Of a DNA stretch of 24,905 nucleotides, positions 1 to 7,242 are shown piece by piece (positions within the stretch are counted from its first letter, which is position 1; the number at the start of each line of letters is the position of its first letter). The stretch lies in IMG/VR virus record IMGVR_UViG_3300000116_000070, positions 1 through 24,905 of that record, one strand, 5' to 3'. Origin of the DNA: a virus. The notes under the pieces were generated by a model, which was not told where the DNA came from, did no database searches, and was given only the letters and a program-made list of their open reading frames with translations. Both the position numbers and the translations under genes were made by a program.

Positions 1-1446
1 GTTAAACGCATACCATTCACCATTAGAAGCATCTCTGAAGAAACCTGCTCTTCTAATTGTTGCGCCACCATCTTGTGAGTATCTACCAACAACACCAATG
101 TCAACGGTATCTGCAGTGTTAGAATCTGCAAGTTTAATTAACGCGTTTCTGACTCGAAGGTCTTGTTGAGAGTCGAGAAAGTATCCACCACCAACAACCA
201 AGTCGCCATTGATAGTTACATTTCCAGTAAACAAACCACCAGAGAATTGAACTGAGTCTGCAGTACTAACAGCCTGACCAATTGCAATTGAACCTGATGT
301 GATTGTAACACCAGTACCACCAGTAAAGTGTGCTCTTACCTCAGACGCTGAAGGTCCTGTGTATGTAATAACGCCAGTAGATTCATCATAAGTTAATGAT
401 CCATCTCCACCATTATCAGTAACACTAATTGCTCTTTTTGCATCACTATCAACTCTTGATGTGAGATAGTATAGATTTGTACCTTCTGAAACGTCTGTTG
501 TTAATATGCTTGCGTTAATGTAAGAATCAACTCTTGCATCAGTAAAATAACGATTGGTAGAACCTTCACTTAGATCATCTGTGGATCTAGCAGTCAAAGA
601 TGCTGCAGATAGAGTACCTTGAAGTTCACCACCAGATGCTAAGATATTATTAGCCGCGATAATATCTTGGCCCCGAATATTTTTGTCAGCACCAATACCA
701 CCTCTAACGACAAGCGCTGCTGATGTCTTTGAAGATGCCTCAGTAGCATTTTTGAAATCAAATGCACCACCTGATGTCATAACAACTAATTCGCTGCCTC
801 CATCAAGATCGTAAGGTCCAGTGCCTACATTGTTTCTGATTTCAAGACCAGTAGTAGTACCTTCCATACCAATAACAAGAGTACCGTCAGCTGATGTACC
901 AGTAGCACCGATAGCTGCATGATACTGACCATTAACTCCTAAACTCAATACAGCTTCATCACCAGCAGATTTAGAAGTAAAATTAAACACTGATTGAGTG
1001 GGCCCACCATACTGACCATCTTCGTTTATCGATATCCCACCATACTGAATACCATAGACAGCTGTTGAGTCAATAACTGGATCTACAATTGTTTTGTTTG
1101 TAAGAGTTTGAGTGCCAGTAAGAGAAGCATAATCTTTTGCCAGGGTATCTAAGTAAGCTGAATCAACTAATACTCTTGTATCACTATCGTTTCTGGCTGT
1201 TGTGTAGTATAGGTTTGTGCCTTCAGATAGATCACTTGTTGATTTTTCTGTGAAGTCACTATCGAATCCAGTGTAGTCACCCGAGAAAGTACCTTCAATT
1301 GTAACATCACCAGAGAATGTTGTATTTCCGGTAATATTAGCTGTACCACCAACAACAAGGTTACCATCAACTGTAAGTTGACTTCCAATAGTAGCACTGT
1401 CACTAACTATTAAACCATTCTTGACCTTAAAGTCTTTATCTGCCAT
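1..1446 (-). CDS. Modular tail-fibre/virion structural protein, 3' end missing
   Basis: A reading frame stays open from the ATG at 1446 to the window edge, giving 482 codons with no stop. A GAGGG ribosome-binding site lies about 10 bases upstream. The N-terminus (MADKDFKVKNGLIVSDSATI) is a typical start of long modular fibre proteins in marine T4-like phages. It is followed by beta-rich VDGNLVVGG-type repeats, then SEGTNLYYTTAR and DNGGDGSLTY modules also present in the fibre gene just upstream. The last visible part, around GRYSQDGGATIRRAGFFRD, resembles a recurrent fibre domain. The gene follows the 916-residue fibre after 17 bases and is probably co-transcribed from the late promoter at 4614-4621. 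It is likely a fibre or host-contact protein; the exact particle position is unknown. No catalytic motif is visible. Confidence 0.85.
   Translation of the reverse strand, partial: MADKDFKVKNGLIVSDSATIGSQLTVDGNLVVGGTANITGNTTFSGDVTIEGTFSGDYTGFDSDFTEKSTSDLSEGTNLYYTTARNDSDTRVLVDSAYLDTLAKDYASLTGTQTLTNKTIVDPVIDSTAVYGIQYGGISINEDGQYGGPTQSVFNFTSKSAGDEAVLSLGVNGQYHAAIGATGTSADGTLVIGMEGTTTGLEIRNNVGTGPYDLDGGSELVVMTSGGAFDFKNATEASSKTSAALVVRGGIGADKNIRGQDIIAANNILASGGELQGTLSAASLTARSTDDLSEGSTNRYFTDARVDSYINASILTTDVSEGTNLYYLTSRVDSDAKRAISVTDNGGDGSLTYDESTGVITYTGPSASEVRAHFTGGTGVTITSGSIAIGQAVSTADSVQFSGGLFTGNVTINGDLVVGGGYFLDSQQDLRVRNALIKLADSNTADTVDIGVVGRYSQDGGATIRRAGFFRDASNGEWYAFN
325..502 (-). repeat. Fibre module, copy in the leftmost gene
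   Basis: An approximately 178-base module encodes DNGGDGSLTY to EVRAHF with the preceding SEGTNLYYL segment. It is similar in DNA and protein to the copies at 1899-2077 and 3156-3335 in the neighbouring fibre gene. Confidence 0.8.
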
Positions 1447-1463
1447 AGTTCACTATCCCTCGG

Positions 1464-4214
1464 CTATTTAATTATCGTCTTAATCGGTTTAACATTAACC
1501 GTGCCCATTCCTGTAGCTCTTTGGAATTTCAATCTAATATTTGCACCTAAGACATCTGCTGTCAAAGTACCTATATCACTATCGTTTGCAAACGAACTAA
1601 TAACACCATATTCTGTAAAGAATACATTTGATTTATTATATGTTAAAAGAACTTTTGATATTTGTGAATGACCAGCATCTGAGTCATCCATATGAACCGT
1701 ATATTCAACCGAAGTGAAGTCGGAGTCGTGTGTAGTATTATCAACAACAATGATTGTATCTGAAGACGCTTGACTCTGAGTTGGTGTATTATTTGTAATA
1801 CCGTTGGTATTTGTAATACTATTTGCTGTCACCGTGTCTGGTGTGATATCACCTAAACTAATCTCACCACTTGATAAAACAACACCATCTGCAACAGAAA
1901 AATGAGCTCTTACTTCTGCAGCACTTGGTCCAGTATATTCTATAACGCCAGTACTTGCTGTATATGTTAAAGAACCATCACCACCATTATCCGTTACTGA
2001 TATCGCGTTCTTAGCATCAGAATCCGCTCTGGCTGTGGTATAATATAGATTCGTACCTTCAGCTAAGTCTGTAGTAGTTTTAGTTGCAAGTCTTACATCA
2101 AAGGCGCTATCTACTCTAGATGTAGTATAGTAAAGATTTGTACCTTCACTTAAATCAGTTGTTGAGAAAGATGATAGACCAATTCTTGCATTAAAGGAAC
2201 CACCGTCTGCTGTTCCAATATTTAATGTAGCGTTGGATGAGTCAAATGTAAATGTTGATACACCAGCGACAGATACTGTTCCAGCAGAATCTAATTGACC
2301 TTGAGCGTTAACAGTAAATACTGGAACTTCTGAAGCAGATCCGTATGTTCCAGCAACAACTCCTGTATCAGTAATACTTAAAGTGTTTGTAGAAGAATCA
2401 TATGAAAGGCCGGTTCCATTGATTGCTGCAGCATCTAGTGATGTATTGAAGTCAGAATCAAAGTTTGCTTGAGTATAAACAGACTCTACATCAAAGCTAA
2501 ATTGGCCTGTTGATGAGTCATAAGACAAATCGCCAGCAGTGCTGAAGTATCCCCTAATCGAATTAATTGTGGATGTTCTTGCAAGGTCACTATCAAAACC
2601 TAAATATTCACCGGTAAGTGAGCTACCTGTGATTCCACTATCAGCAACTATGCTACCCCATACACGAACACCATATGATGTTGTTTCTAGTCTATGACTA
2701 TCAGCAAAGTAAAGCTCAATGTGACCACTATCACCATATGTTCTTAGCTGTCTTTGTTCAGAAAGGTTTTCAATTACAAATTCGTTAGTAAAAAAACCTA
2801 TCCTATGATCACTATCAACACTGGTCTTATGGATTGTGGTTCGTTTACCTCTAATAAATAGATCTTCAATTCGTGATGTTTCTGTGTCATTCGAATCTAA
2901 GAAAATTATTTTGTTAACATTGATCGTGTCAGTGACAACTGTATTTGAGATGGCTGAAGTCACTCGAGCATCTGTATAATAAAGATTGCTAACACCTTCG
3001 TTTAGATCATCTGTACTAAACATGCTTGTGAATTCAGAAGAATCAATACTTAACGTGTTGCTTAATTCATTATATGCTAAACCTTGGCCATCAACTGGTC
3101 GAGTATAACTAAATTGACCATTCAAACTATCATATGATAGATCTCCAGCCACGCTAAAATGAGCTCTAACATCAGCAGCTTCTGGACCATTGTATGAAAT
3201 CTGACCAGTCTCTGCATCATATACTAACGACCCGTCACCACCATTATCACTTACTGATATTGCATTTTTTGCAGCACTATCTGCTCTAGCATCAGTATAG
3301 TAAAGATTAGTACCTTCGCTCAGATCTGTAGTGGAGAAGTTTACAAGATGGTTTCTCGTACTACCTAATGGTTTATTCAGATCCCAAGTATCTGTAACCG
3401 AATTGTAAACTATTGATGCGTTTGCACCTTCTACAGTTATTCCTGCTCCACTTGCAACTGCAGAATCAGTAGCAGAATCTGCTAAAATAATATTTTTGTC
3501 GTTCACTGAAAGTGTTGTGGAATTGATAGTAGTAGTTGTACCTTCAACTGTTAAGTTACCAGCAACAACTAATGTACCTGTGTTATCACCATGAGCAGCA
3601 GGGTCAATAGTAAAGGTGCTTGGTCCTTTTAATGTACCAGTCATTTGAATGTCTGAAACTGAACCACTCGATAGTCGCGCATCAACACGACTATCGGTAT
3701 AATAAAGATTACTATCACCTTCAACTAGTTGATTTGTACTAAAAGCAGCTAAACCTATTCTAGCATTAAACGATCCACCATCAGCAGTTCCAATATTTAA
3801 TGTCGCACTAGCCGAGTCGAATGTAAACGTCGATACACCTGCTACAGCAATTTCACTGATGCTATCAATGTGCCCAAATGAATTGACACTGAATTTTGGA
3901 ACTAGAGAAGCTGACCCATATGATCCACCAACAACGCCTGAAAGCGAGTGAGTAAACTGTCCTGTAGTTGAATTATACTCTATTGCATTGTTTGCGCTGA
4001 GTAAATTTCTAACATCTGAGTCAAAGTCTTTGTGAAGAAATAATTGCTGAGAAGAGTCCCATCTAAGATAGGAGCCTTCAGCAAGATTAATGTTATCATT
4101 AACATCATCTTGACCAACAATAGTACCAATAGAAGGATCACCGATTCTAGTCGGCGTTCCAACTGTTATTCTTTTAACTAAAGTTGTTCCGGCCGATACA
4201 ACACGAATAGCCAT
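1464..4214 (-). CDS. Modular tail-fibre/virion structural protein, 916 aa
   Basis: This is a long, Asp/Ser/Thr/Gly-rich protein in which I see no cysteine, built from repeated beta-rich modules. The N-terminus (MAIRVVSAGTTLVKRITVGT) is a recurrent start in marine T4-like fibre proteins. Motifs of the type NLYYTDARVDS recur throughout. One module (DNGGDGSL then EVRAHFSVA) occurs twice, and another (VSTFTFDS then NIGTADGGSFNARIGL) also occurs twice. The last 110 or so residues form a distinct domain (TIIVVDNTTHDSDF then VFFTEYGVI) of the kind that caps phage fibres. The start is supported by a strong AAGGAG site about 6 bases upstream. It lies 9 bases after the 118-residue gene in the same late unit. 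The role is inferred to be a host-contact fibre; the receptor and attachment site are unknown. Confidence 0.9.
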   Translation of the reverse strand: MAIRVVSAGTTLVKRITVGTPTRIGDPSIGTIVGQDDVNDNINLAEGSYLRWDSSQQLFLHKDFDSDVRNLLSANNAIEYNSTTGQFTHSLSGVVGGSYGSASLVPKFSVNSFGHIDSISEIAVAGVSTFTFDSASATLNIGTADGGSFNARIGLAAFSTNQLVEGDSNLYYTDSRVDARLSSGSVSDIQMTGTLKGPSTFTIDPAAHGDNTGTLVVAGNLTVEGTTTTINSTTLSVNDKNIILADSATDSAVASGAGITVEGANASIVYNSVTDTWDLNKPLGSTRNHLVNFSTTDLSEGTNLYYTDARADSAAKNAISVSDNGGDGSLVYDAETGQISYNGPEAADVRAHFSVAGDLSYDSLNGQFSYTRPVDGQGLAYNELSNTLSIDSSEFTSMFSTDDLNEGVSNLYYTDARVTSAISNTVVTDTINVNKIIFLDSNDTETSRIEDLFIRGKRTTIHKTSVDSDHRIGFFTNEFVIENLSEQRQLRTYGDSGHIELYFADSHRLETTSYGVRVWGSIVADSGITGSSLTGEYLGFDSDLARTSTINSIRGYFSTAGDLSYDSSTGQFSFDVESVYTQANFDSDFNTSLDAAAINGTGLSYDSSTNTLSITDTGVVAGTYGSASEVPVFTVNAQGQLDSAGTVSVAGVSTFTFDSSNATLNIGTADGGSFNARIGLSSFSTTDLSEGTNLYYTTSRVDSAFDVRLATKTTTDLAEGTNLYYTTARADSDAKNAISVTDNGGDGSLTYTASTGVIEYTGPSAAEVRAHFSVADGVVLSSGEISLGDITPDTVTANSITNTNGITNNTPTQSQASSDTIIVVDNTTHDSDFTSVEYTVHMDDSDAGHSQISKVLLTYNKSNVFFTEYGVISSFANDSDIGTLTADVLGANIRLKFQRATGMGTVNVKPIKTIIK
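1899..2077 (-). repeat. Fibre module, second copy
   Basis: This is the same module as at 325-502 and 3156-3335 (LAEGTNLYYTTAR, DNGGDGSLTY, EVRAHFSVA). It lies near the 3' end of the 916-residue fibre gene. Confidence 0.8.
2160..2365 (-). repeat. Second fibre module, copy 1
   Basis: Encodes GVVAGTYGSASEVPVF through VSTFTFDS to NIGTADGGSFNARIGL. It is paired with the copy at 3735-3945 in the same gene. Confidence 0.75.
3156..3335 (-). repeat. Fibre module, third copy
   Basis: This is the same module, in the middle of the 916-residue fibre gene (SEGTNLYYTDAR, DNGGDGSLVY, DVRAHFSVA). It is more diverged in DNA than in protein. Confidence 0.8.
3735..3945 (-). repeat. Second fibre module, copy 2
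   Basis: Encodes GVVGGSYGSASLVPKF through VSTFTFDS to NIGTADGGSFNARIGL, nearly identical in protein to the copy at 2160-2365. Confidence 0.75.
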
Positions 4215-4223
4215 TACGTCTCC

Positions 4224-4580
4224 TTAGGTCCTTGTAACCGAAGGTGATACAGTGATCTGTCCTTCTAGTATTCTTTCTATGAGAGTGTTTGCAGCACTAT
4301 CAGTAGAAGAAATCTCCACATCATAGACATAACGACCGGCTTTCATTGCACCGGTCTGAGAATTGGTTAGTGTAAGATTAACAATTCCATCAGTAGCAGG
4401 TGATGCTATTTGAGTAGAAAATGTAACCGCATCAGAATCACTTGAAGAGTATGTTTTGCGAATTTGTGCAGCAACGGAATAACCTGTTAAGTTTTTCTTT
4501 GCGCCAGAAGTATCTACTAACTCTAATTGTATAGATTGGTCTGCACCTTGATCAATAGTTATATCTTCGTACTGCGACAT
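4224..4580 (-). CDS. Small beta-sandwich virion protein, 118 aa
   Basis: This small protein belongs to a recognisable phage type with one beta-sandwich domain. It shows LTGYSVAAQIRKT at residues 31-43, a GIVNLTLTNSQTGAM strand, GRYVYDVEI at 82-90 and LEGQITVSPSVT at 105-116. Similar domains occur as small structural proteins, or as N-terminal adaptor domains of baseplate and fibre proteins. It is therefore probably an adaptor that docks the following fibre proteins, which is inference from position. It is the first gene of a unit driven by an exact late promoter at 4614-4621, whose 5' leader can fold around the ribosome-binding site. It ends 9 bases before the 916-residue fibre. No enzyme motif is present. 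Confidence 0.85.
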   Translation of the reverse strand: MSQYEDITIDQGADQSIQLELVDTSGAKKNLTGYSVAAQIRKTYSSSDSDAVTFSTQIASPATDGIVNLTLTNSQTGAMKAGRYVYDVEISSTDSAANTLIERILEGQITVSPSVTRT

Positions 4581-4583
4581 GTT

Positions 4584-4611
4584 GGTAAATCTCTTTGAAG
4601 TTCAATTTACC
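4584..4611 (-). promoter_or_regulatory. Leader hairpin with ribosome-binding site in the loop
   Basis: GGTAAAT (4584-4590) and ATTTACC (4605-4611) are perfect inverted repeats separated by 14 bases. On the transcript the AAAGAGA ribosome-binding sequence lies in the loop and next to the stem, just before the ATG at 4580. It may tune translation of the 118-residue gene. Function is inferred. Confidence 0.4.
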
Positions 4612-4613
4612 TT

Positions 4614-4621
4614 TATTTATA
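4614..4621 (-). promoter_or_regulatory. T4-type late promoter
   Basis: The minus strand reads TATAAATA followed by AAGG. This is an exact match to the T4 late -10 word recognised by the gp55 sigma factor with gp33 and the sliding clamp. It lies 33 bases upstream of the ATG of the 118-residue gene, in the short space after the glycosyltransferase, and overlaps that gene's stop codon (4617-4619). Confidence 0.8.
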
Positions 4622-5333
4622 AGAAATATTTCTCCAAACCTTTGTAATGTTCTTCCGTACATTGAGATAAAATACAGAACGTACTATCAGGATCATAGTT
4701 GAGATTACCTTGAAGATGATGATCCAATCTCCCACCCTTTGCTCTATGGTACCAATCTTTTCCATATTGTAGGTAATTAAACTTGTTGTAGTTATGATAT
4801 GTGAACCTATCAAATCCATAATATTTAACCATGTGAGTATCAGGATCTTTAAAAAATTTATTATAAACCTCTTTCATATTGATAGGGTTAAACAACATCA
4901 CAGATGTATTTATGATAGACTCAGGGACAACTAAAATATTATCTGGTCTCCCTGTATACGGATGATTTACTCCATTATCTAAGGCCTTTATTGTTAAACA
5001 GTAATAGGGATCATATCTATCAATCAAGTAATCAAAATTGTTTTGAATAACAATATCAAGATCAAAGTAAAAAGTTGGCTGGTGTAAATCTAAGTTAAAC
5101 AAGCAAATCTTCCACCAATAAGATTCTAAATCAAGTTCTTTATTAACAAAAATTGTGTTGACATCTTGTTGTTTATCTGATATACAATAAAAAGAAAATG
5201 GTAGAGAGCAATTCCTCTTTACCATTCTATAAAGTCTATTAACATGTTGTTTATTGTATTTGTCGCCTACACAAACGCAAACTATATTAACATTCTGTTT
5301 CAAGATCCTCAATAACCTCTTCCCAGAACTCAT
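4617..5333 (-). CDS. Putative glycosyltransferase (GT-A fold), 238 aa
   Basis: The protein opens with a beta strand and helix typical of nucleotide-sugar transferases (NIVCVCVGDKYNKQHVNRLY). It then has FYFDLDIVIQNNFD, whose D-L-D is the metal- and sugar-nucleotide-binding DxD motif at residues 91-93 from the start used here. DNILVVPESIINTSVMLFN follows and resembles the acceptor-side segment of family 8-like enzymes. The C-terminus is rich in Tyr, His and Trp. The start is uncertain. The frame is open to an ATG at 5426, but that overlaps the oxygenase gene by 140 bases and adds a poorly conserved hydrophobic leader. ATG at 5333 (overlap 47) and TTG at 5303 (overlap 17, near a GAGG) are more plausible. 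It is the last gene of the cassette after the oxygenase. The substrate is unknown; a phage fibre is inferred. Confidence 0.75.
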   Translation of the reverse strand: MSSGKRLLRILKQNVNIVCVCVGDKYNKQHVNRLYRMVKRNCSLPFSFYCISDKQQDVNTIFVNKELDLESYWWKICLFNLDLHQPTFYFDLDIVIQNNFDYLIDRYDPYYCLTIKALDNGVNHPYTGRPDNILVVPESIINTSVMLFNPINMKEVYNKFFKDPDTHMVKYYGFDRFTYHNYNKFNYLQYGKDWYHRAKGGRLDHHLQGNLNYDPDSTFCILSQCTEEHYKGLEKYFL

Positions 5334-5961
5334 CAGCTTCATCAAAAACAAAAGCGACAGTAATACGATAATCATCTGTATAAGCTGCGTGATAACACAA
5401 TTTATCTGGGTCATCATATGGACCAAAATATGTCATCTTTGCTTGCCAACCAGGAACATCTTGAATACGAACTCTCTCCTGTTTTTCAAGATCCCAGTAA
5501 TCAAACCAACCGTTACCGTTTTCCGAGTATGTTATGATAATATTATACCCTTTAGCGTTTGCATTGTTATGCCAAGAAATAAATCCACCTGGAGGATAGC
5601 ATGCATTCAAAGCATTGTTGCGTGCTGACATAAATTCCATTAGCTTTGTGTTGAGAGTGCGTGAAGCATCTTTGATAACCTTACCACGCATATCTCCACC
5701 TTCATGCTTGAGACCTGCAAACCCCTTCAACACCTTTGGAAAGCCATCATGACCTGAACCCATATTAATAATTTCATGCATATACTCATCAGATAACCAG
5801 TCATCGGGAGTATCATCCTTGTGATTAACAGTCATTTCTTTTGTAATTAATGGTGTATCATCCCCAGGCTCTCTTTTAAGAAGAACATCCTTATATTCAT
5901 TGAGAATTTCTAAAAATTCTGAATTGCGTATATTAATATCTCTCACAGGTATTTGTGCCAT
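5287..5961 (-). CDS. 2OG-Fe(II) oxygenase-like double-stranded beta-helix protein, 224 aa
   Basis: The C-terminal half has the layout of a phage 2-oxoglutarate/Fe(II) dioxygenase. PPGGFISWHNNANAKGYNI places His131 on the first metal-binding strand. CYHAAYTDDYRITVAFVF supplies the distal His191, with Arg199 eight residues later where the 2OG carboxylate is normally bound. The usual carboxylate of the HxD triad is replaced: the motif reads His-Asn-Asn, so Asn133 stands where Asp is expected. Catalysis is therefore possible but not assured. The N-terminal 120 residues are charged and not recognised. It overlaps the preceding glycosyltransferase stop by one base (TAATG), with AAGGG about 8 bases upstream of the start, so the two are translationally coupled. 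Its position between two glycosyltransferases suggests side-chain hydroxylation of a virion protein. The fold assignment is fairly secure; the activity is inference. Confidence 0.75.
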   Translation of the reverse strand: MAQIPVRDINIRNSEFLEILNEYKDVLLKREPGDDTPLITKEMTVNHKDDTPDDWLSDEYMHEIINMGSGHDGFPKVLKGFAGLKHEGGDMRGKVIKDASRTLNTKLMEFMSARNNALNACYPPGGFISWHNNANAKGYNIIITYSENGNGWFDYWDLEKQERVRIQDVPGWQAKMTYFGPYDDPDKLCYHAAYTDDYRITVAFVFDEADEFWEEVIEDLETEC

Positions 5962-6800
5962 TATAAAAACCCTTTATCTCCAGTTTTGTCCATCCAACTT
6001 GAATAATGTATAACAACCGGATCACTTTTTGTTTTCCAGTAATCTCTATTTGGATCCATTTTATCCATGTTATATGTACCGTCAGTATTGAATCCAAATG
6101 AAGTAAAATAATTCCAACGATAGTTATCGTCAAAAAACTTCCAGGATAAATCTTTATATTTAGGACTATGGTATATCAACCACCAAAGAGTTAGCTGATC
6201 CCATTGTCTAAAGTTACCTTTTCTGATAGTATCAAATTCAGGTGGGTTCCATTTACAAACTTCTTGTTCAAGAAATAATTTATACCAATCATTCATAAAT
6301 TCTCTTACAAGCGGATTTCTTGTATCATATAACGCAACACCACCACAGTGAGCTAGATGATCAGGAACACCAGCGCAACCATCATCTAAGATATTAGGAC
6401 CCCATTGCCACTCTGTAAAATGTTTTGCACCTTGCTTGGTAAGATTGACATATACCATATCATACTTACCGTCCTCGAGTTGATCGAAAACATTCACTAT
6501 ATCACTATCTGCTATTTCTATATCAGAGTCAAGATAAAAAGTTAAATCGTATGGGGAGTTTGCCATTCCATACATTTTTTCTCGCTTGGTGTTACTCAGC
6601 GTAGGTAGGACTTGCTCAAAGGGAGTAAAGTATTTTTGAGTTTCTACATCATCAATGAATTTTTGTTCTGTAAATAAAGTAATCTTAGCTTCAGGATAAT
6701 AATCAAGAATAGACTCTGCGAGGTTTTGAGCACTCATTAAGAATTGAATTCTTTGGGAAGCAACTACAACAAAACCCTTAGACGGATTCTCCTGGATCAT
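5961..6800 (-). CDS. Putative glycosyltransferase (GT-A fold), 279 aa
   Basis: The N-terminus GFVVVASQRIQFLMSAQNLA is a nucleotide-binding strand and helix. KITLFTE follows, then a long segment leading to DLTFYLDSDIEIAD, in which Asp91-Ser-Asp93 is the DxD motif that binds metal and the nucleotide-sugar phosphates. Later, CGGVALYDT at mid-protein and VIHYSSWMDKTG near the C-terminus match the acceptor-loop and terminal His features of GT-A enzymes. No signal peptide or membrane segment is visible, so it should act in the cytoplasm during particle assembly. The ATG at 6800 lies inside the end of the previous gene (overlap 23 bases) with GGAG 7 bases upstream, indicating translational coupling. 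It is directly followed by the oxygenase. The sugar donor and acceptor cannot be read from sequence. Confidence 0.8.
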   Translation of the reverse strand: MIQENPSKGFVVVASQRIQFLMSAQNLAESILDYYPEAKITLFTEQKFIDDVETQKYFTPFEQVLPTLSNTKREKMYGMANSPYDLTFYLDSDIEIADSDIVNVFDQLEDGKYDMVYVNLTKQGAKHFTEWQWGPNILDDGCAGVPDHLAHCGGVALYDTRNPLVREFMNDWYKLFLEQEVCKWNPPEFDTIRKGNFRQWDQLTLWWLIYHSPKYKDLSWKFFDDNYRWNYFTSFGFNTDGTYNMDKMDPNRDYWKTKSDPVVIHYSSWMDKTGDKGFL

Positions 6801-7230
6801 TCATAATCTCCATTAATAAAATAGTAGCATATGCTTGCATTTCAATTTGATTTTTTGCTTTTCTAATTTTTGCTTTTAGCTTGCGATTAGTTGATTCTTT
6901 TATTTCAGGAATTTCAAATGTTGCAAGTTTTGCGTTAAAAAGATCTTCTAAACGCTTTGCTTCGTTGCGTTCTTGTTGCTTTTTAATATTTGCTTCTCTT
7001 TCCTGACGATGTCTTTCTAACCGCTCTTCTGTAAATGTATCAATTTGTTGTAGTGTATTCTGTTCGATGACTTCTTCATAATCAGAAGTAATTTTTCCAT
7101 CCACATCAAATTTAGAAACTTTGGCAACAGTCGTAGAAAAAGATCCATCATCATGAGTGATGTTTAACCTTACAGTTAATCTGTCTTTTGCTGCATTATC
7201 CCAAAATGGATGTTTCCATTCCTTTTTCAT
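6778..7230 (-). CDS. Charged coiled-coil phage protein of unknown function, 150 aa
   Basis: I recognise this as a type of small protein found near the fibre genes of marine T4-like phages, but its function is not known to me. Residues 1-60 contain EWKHPFWDNAAKDRLTVRL and look like a small beta domain. Residues 65-110 are a long charged helix (TEERLERHRQEREANIKKQQ) with coiled-coil character. A basic segment (KLKAKIRKAKNQIEMQAYA) and a short hydrophobic helix follow. The start has GGAGAGTT 8-12 bases upstream. It starts 12 bases after the tyrosine-repeat protein and overlaps the next glycosyltransferase by 23 bases. It could be an assembly chaperone or adaptor for the repeat fibre; that is inference from position and the coiled coil only. 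Confidence 0.8.
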   Translation of the reverse strand: MKKEWKHPFWDNAAKDRLTVRLNITHDDGSFSTTVAKVSKFDVDGKITSDYEEVIEQNTLQQIDTFTEERLERHRQEREANIKKQQERNEAKRLEDLFNAKLATFEIPEIKESTNRKLKAKIRKAKNQIEMQAYATILLMEIMNDPGESV

Positions 7231-7242
7231 TGTAACTCTCCG

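Noticed and set aside
1167-1403. 78-residue frame near the left end
   Set aside because: It lies in another frame of the partial fibre gene 1-1446, which is open throughout and has recognisable modules.
1447-1475. Possible late promoter before the leftmost fibre gene (ATTAAATA on the minus strand)
   Set aside because: Two mismatches to the late word; co-transcription with the gene 17 bases upstream explains expression.
4906-4913. Near-match to the late promoter word (CATAAATA on the minus strand)
   Set aside because: It has one mismatch, sits in the middle of the glycosyltransferase gene and has no nearby downstream start.
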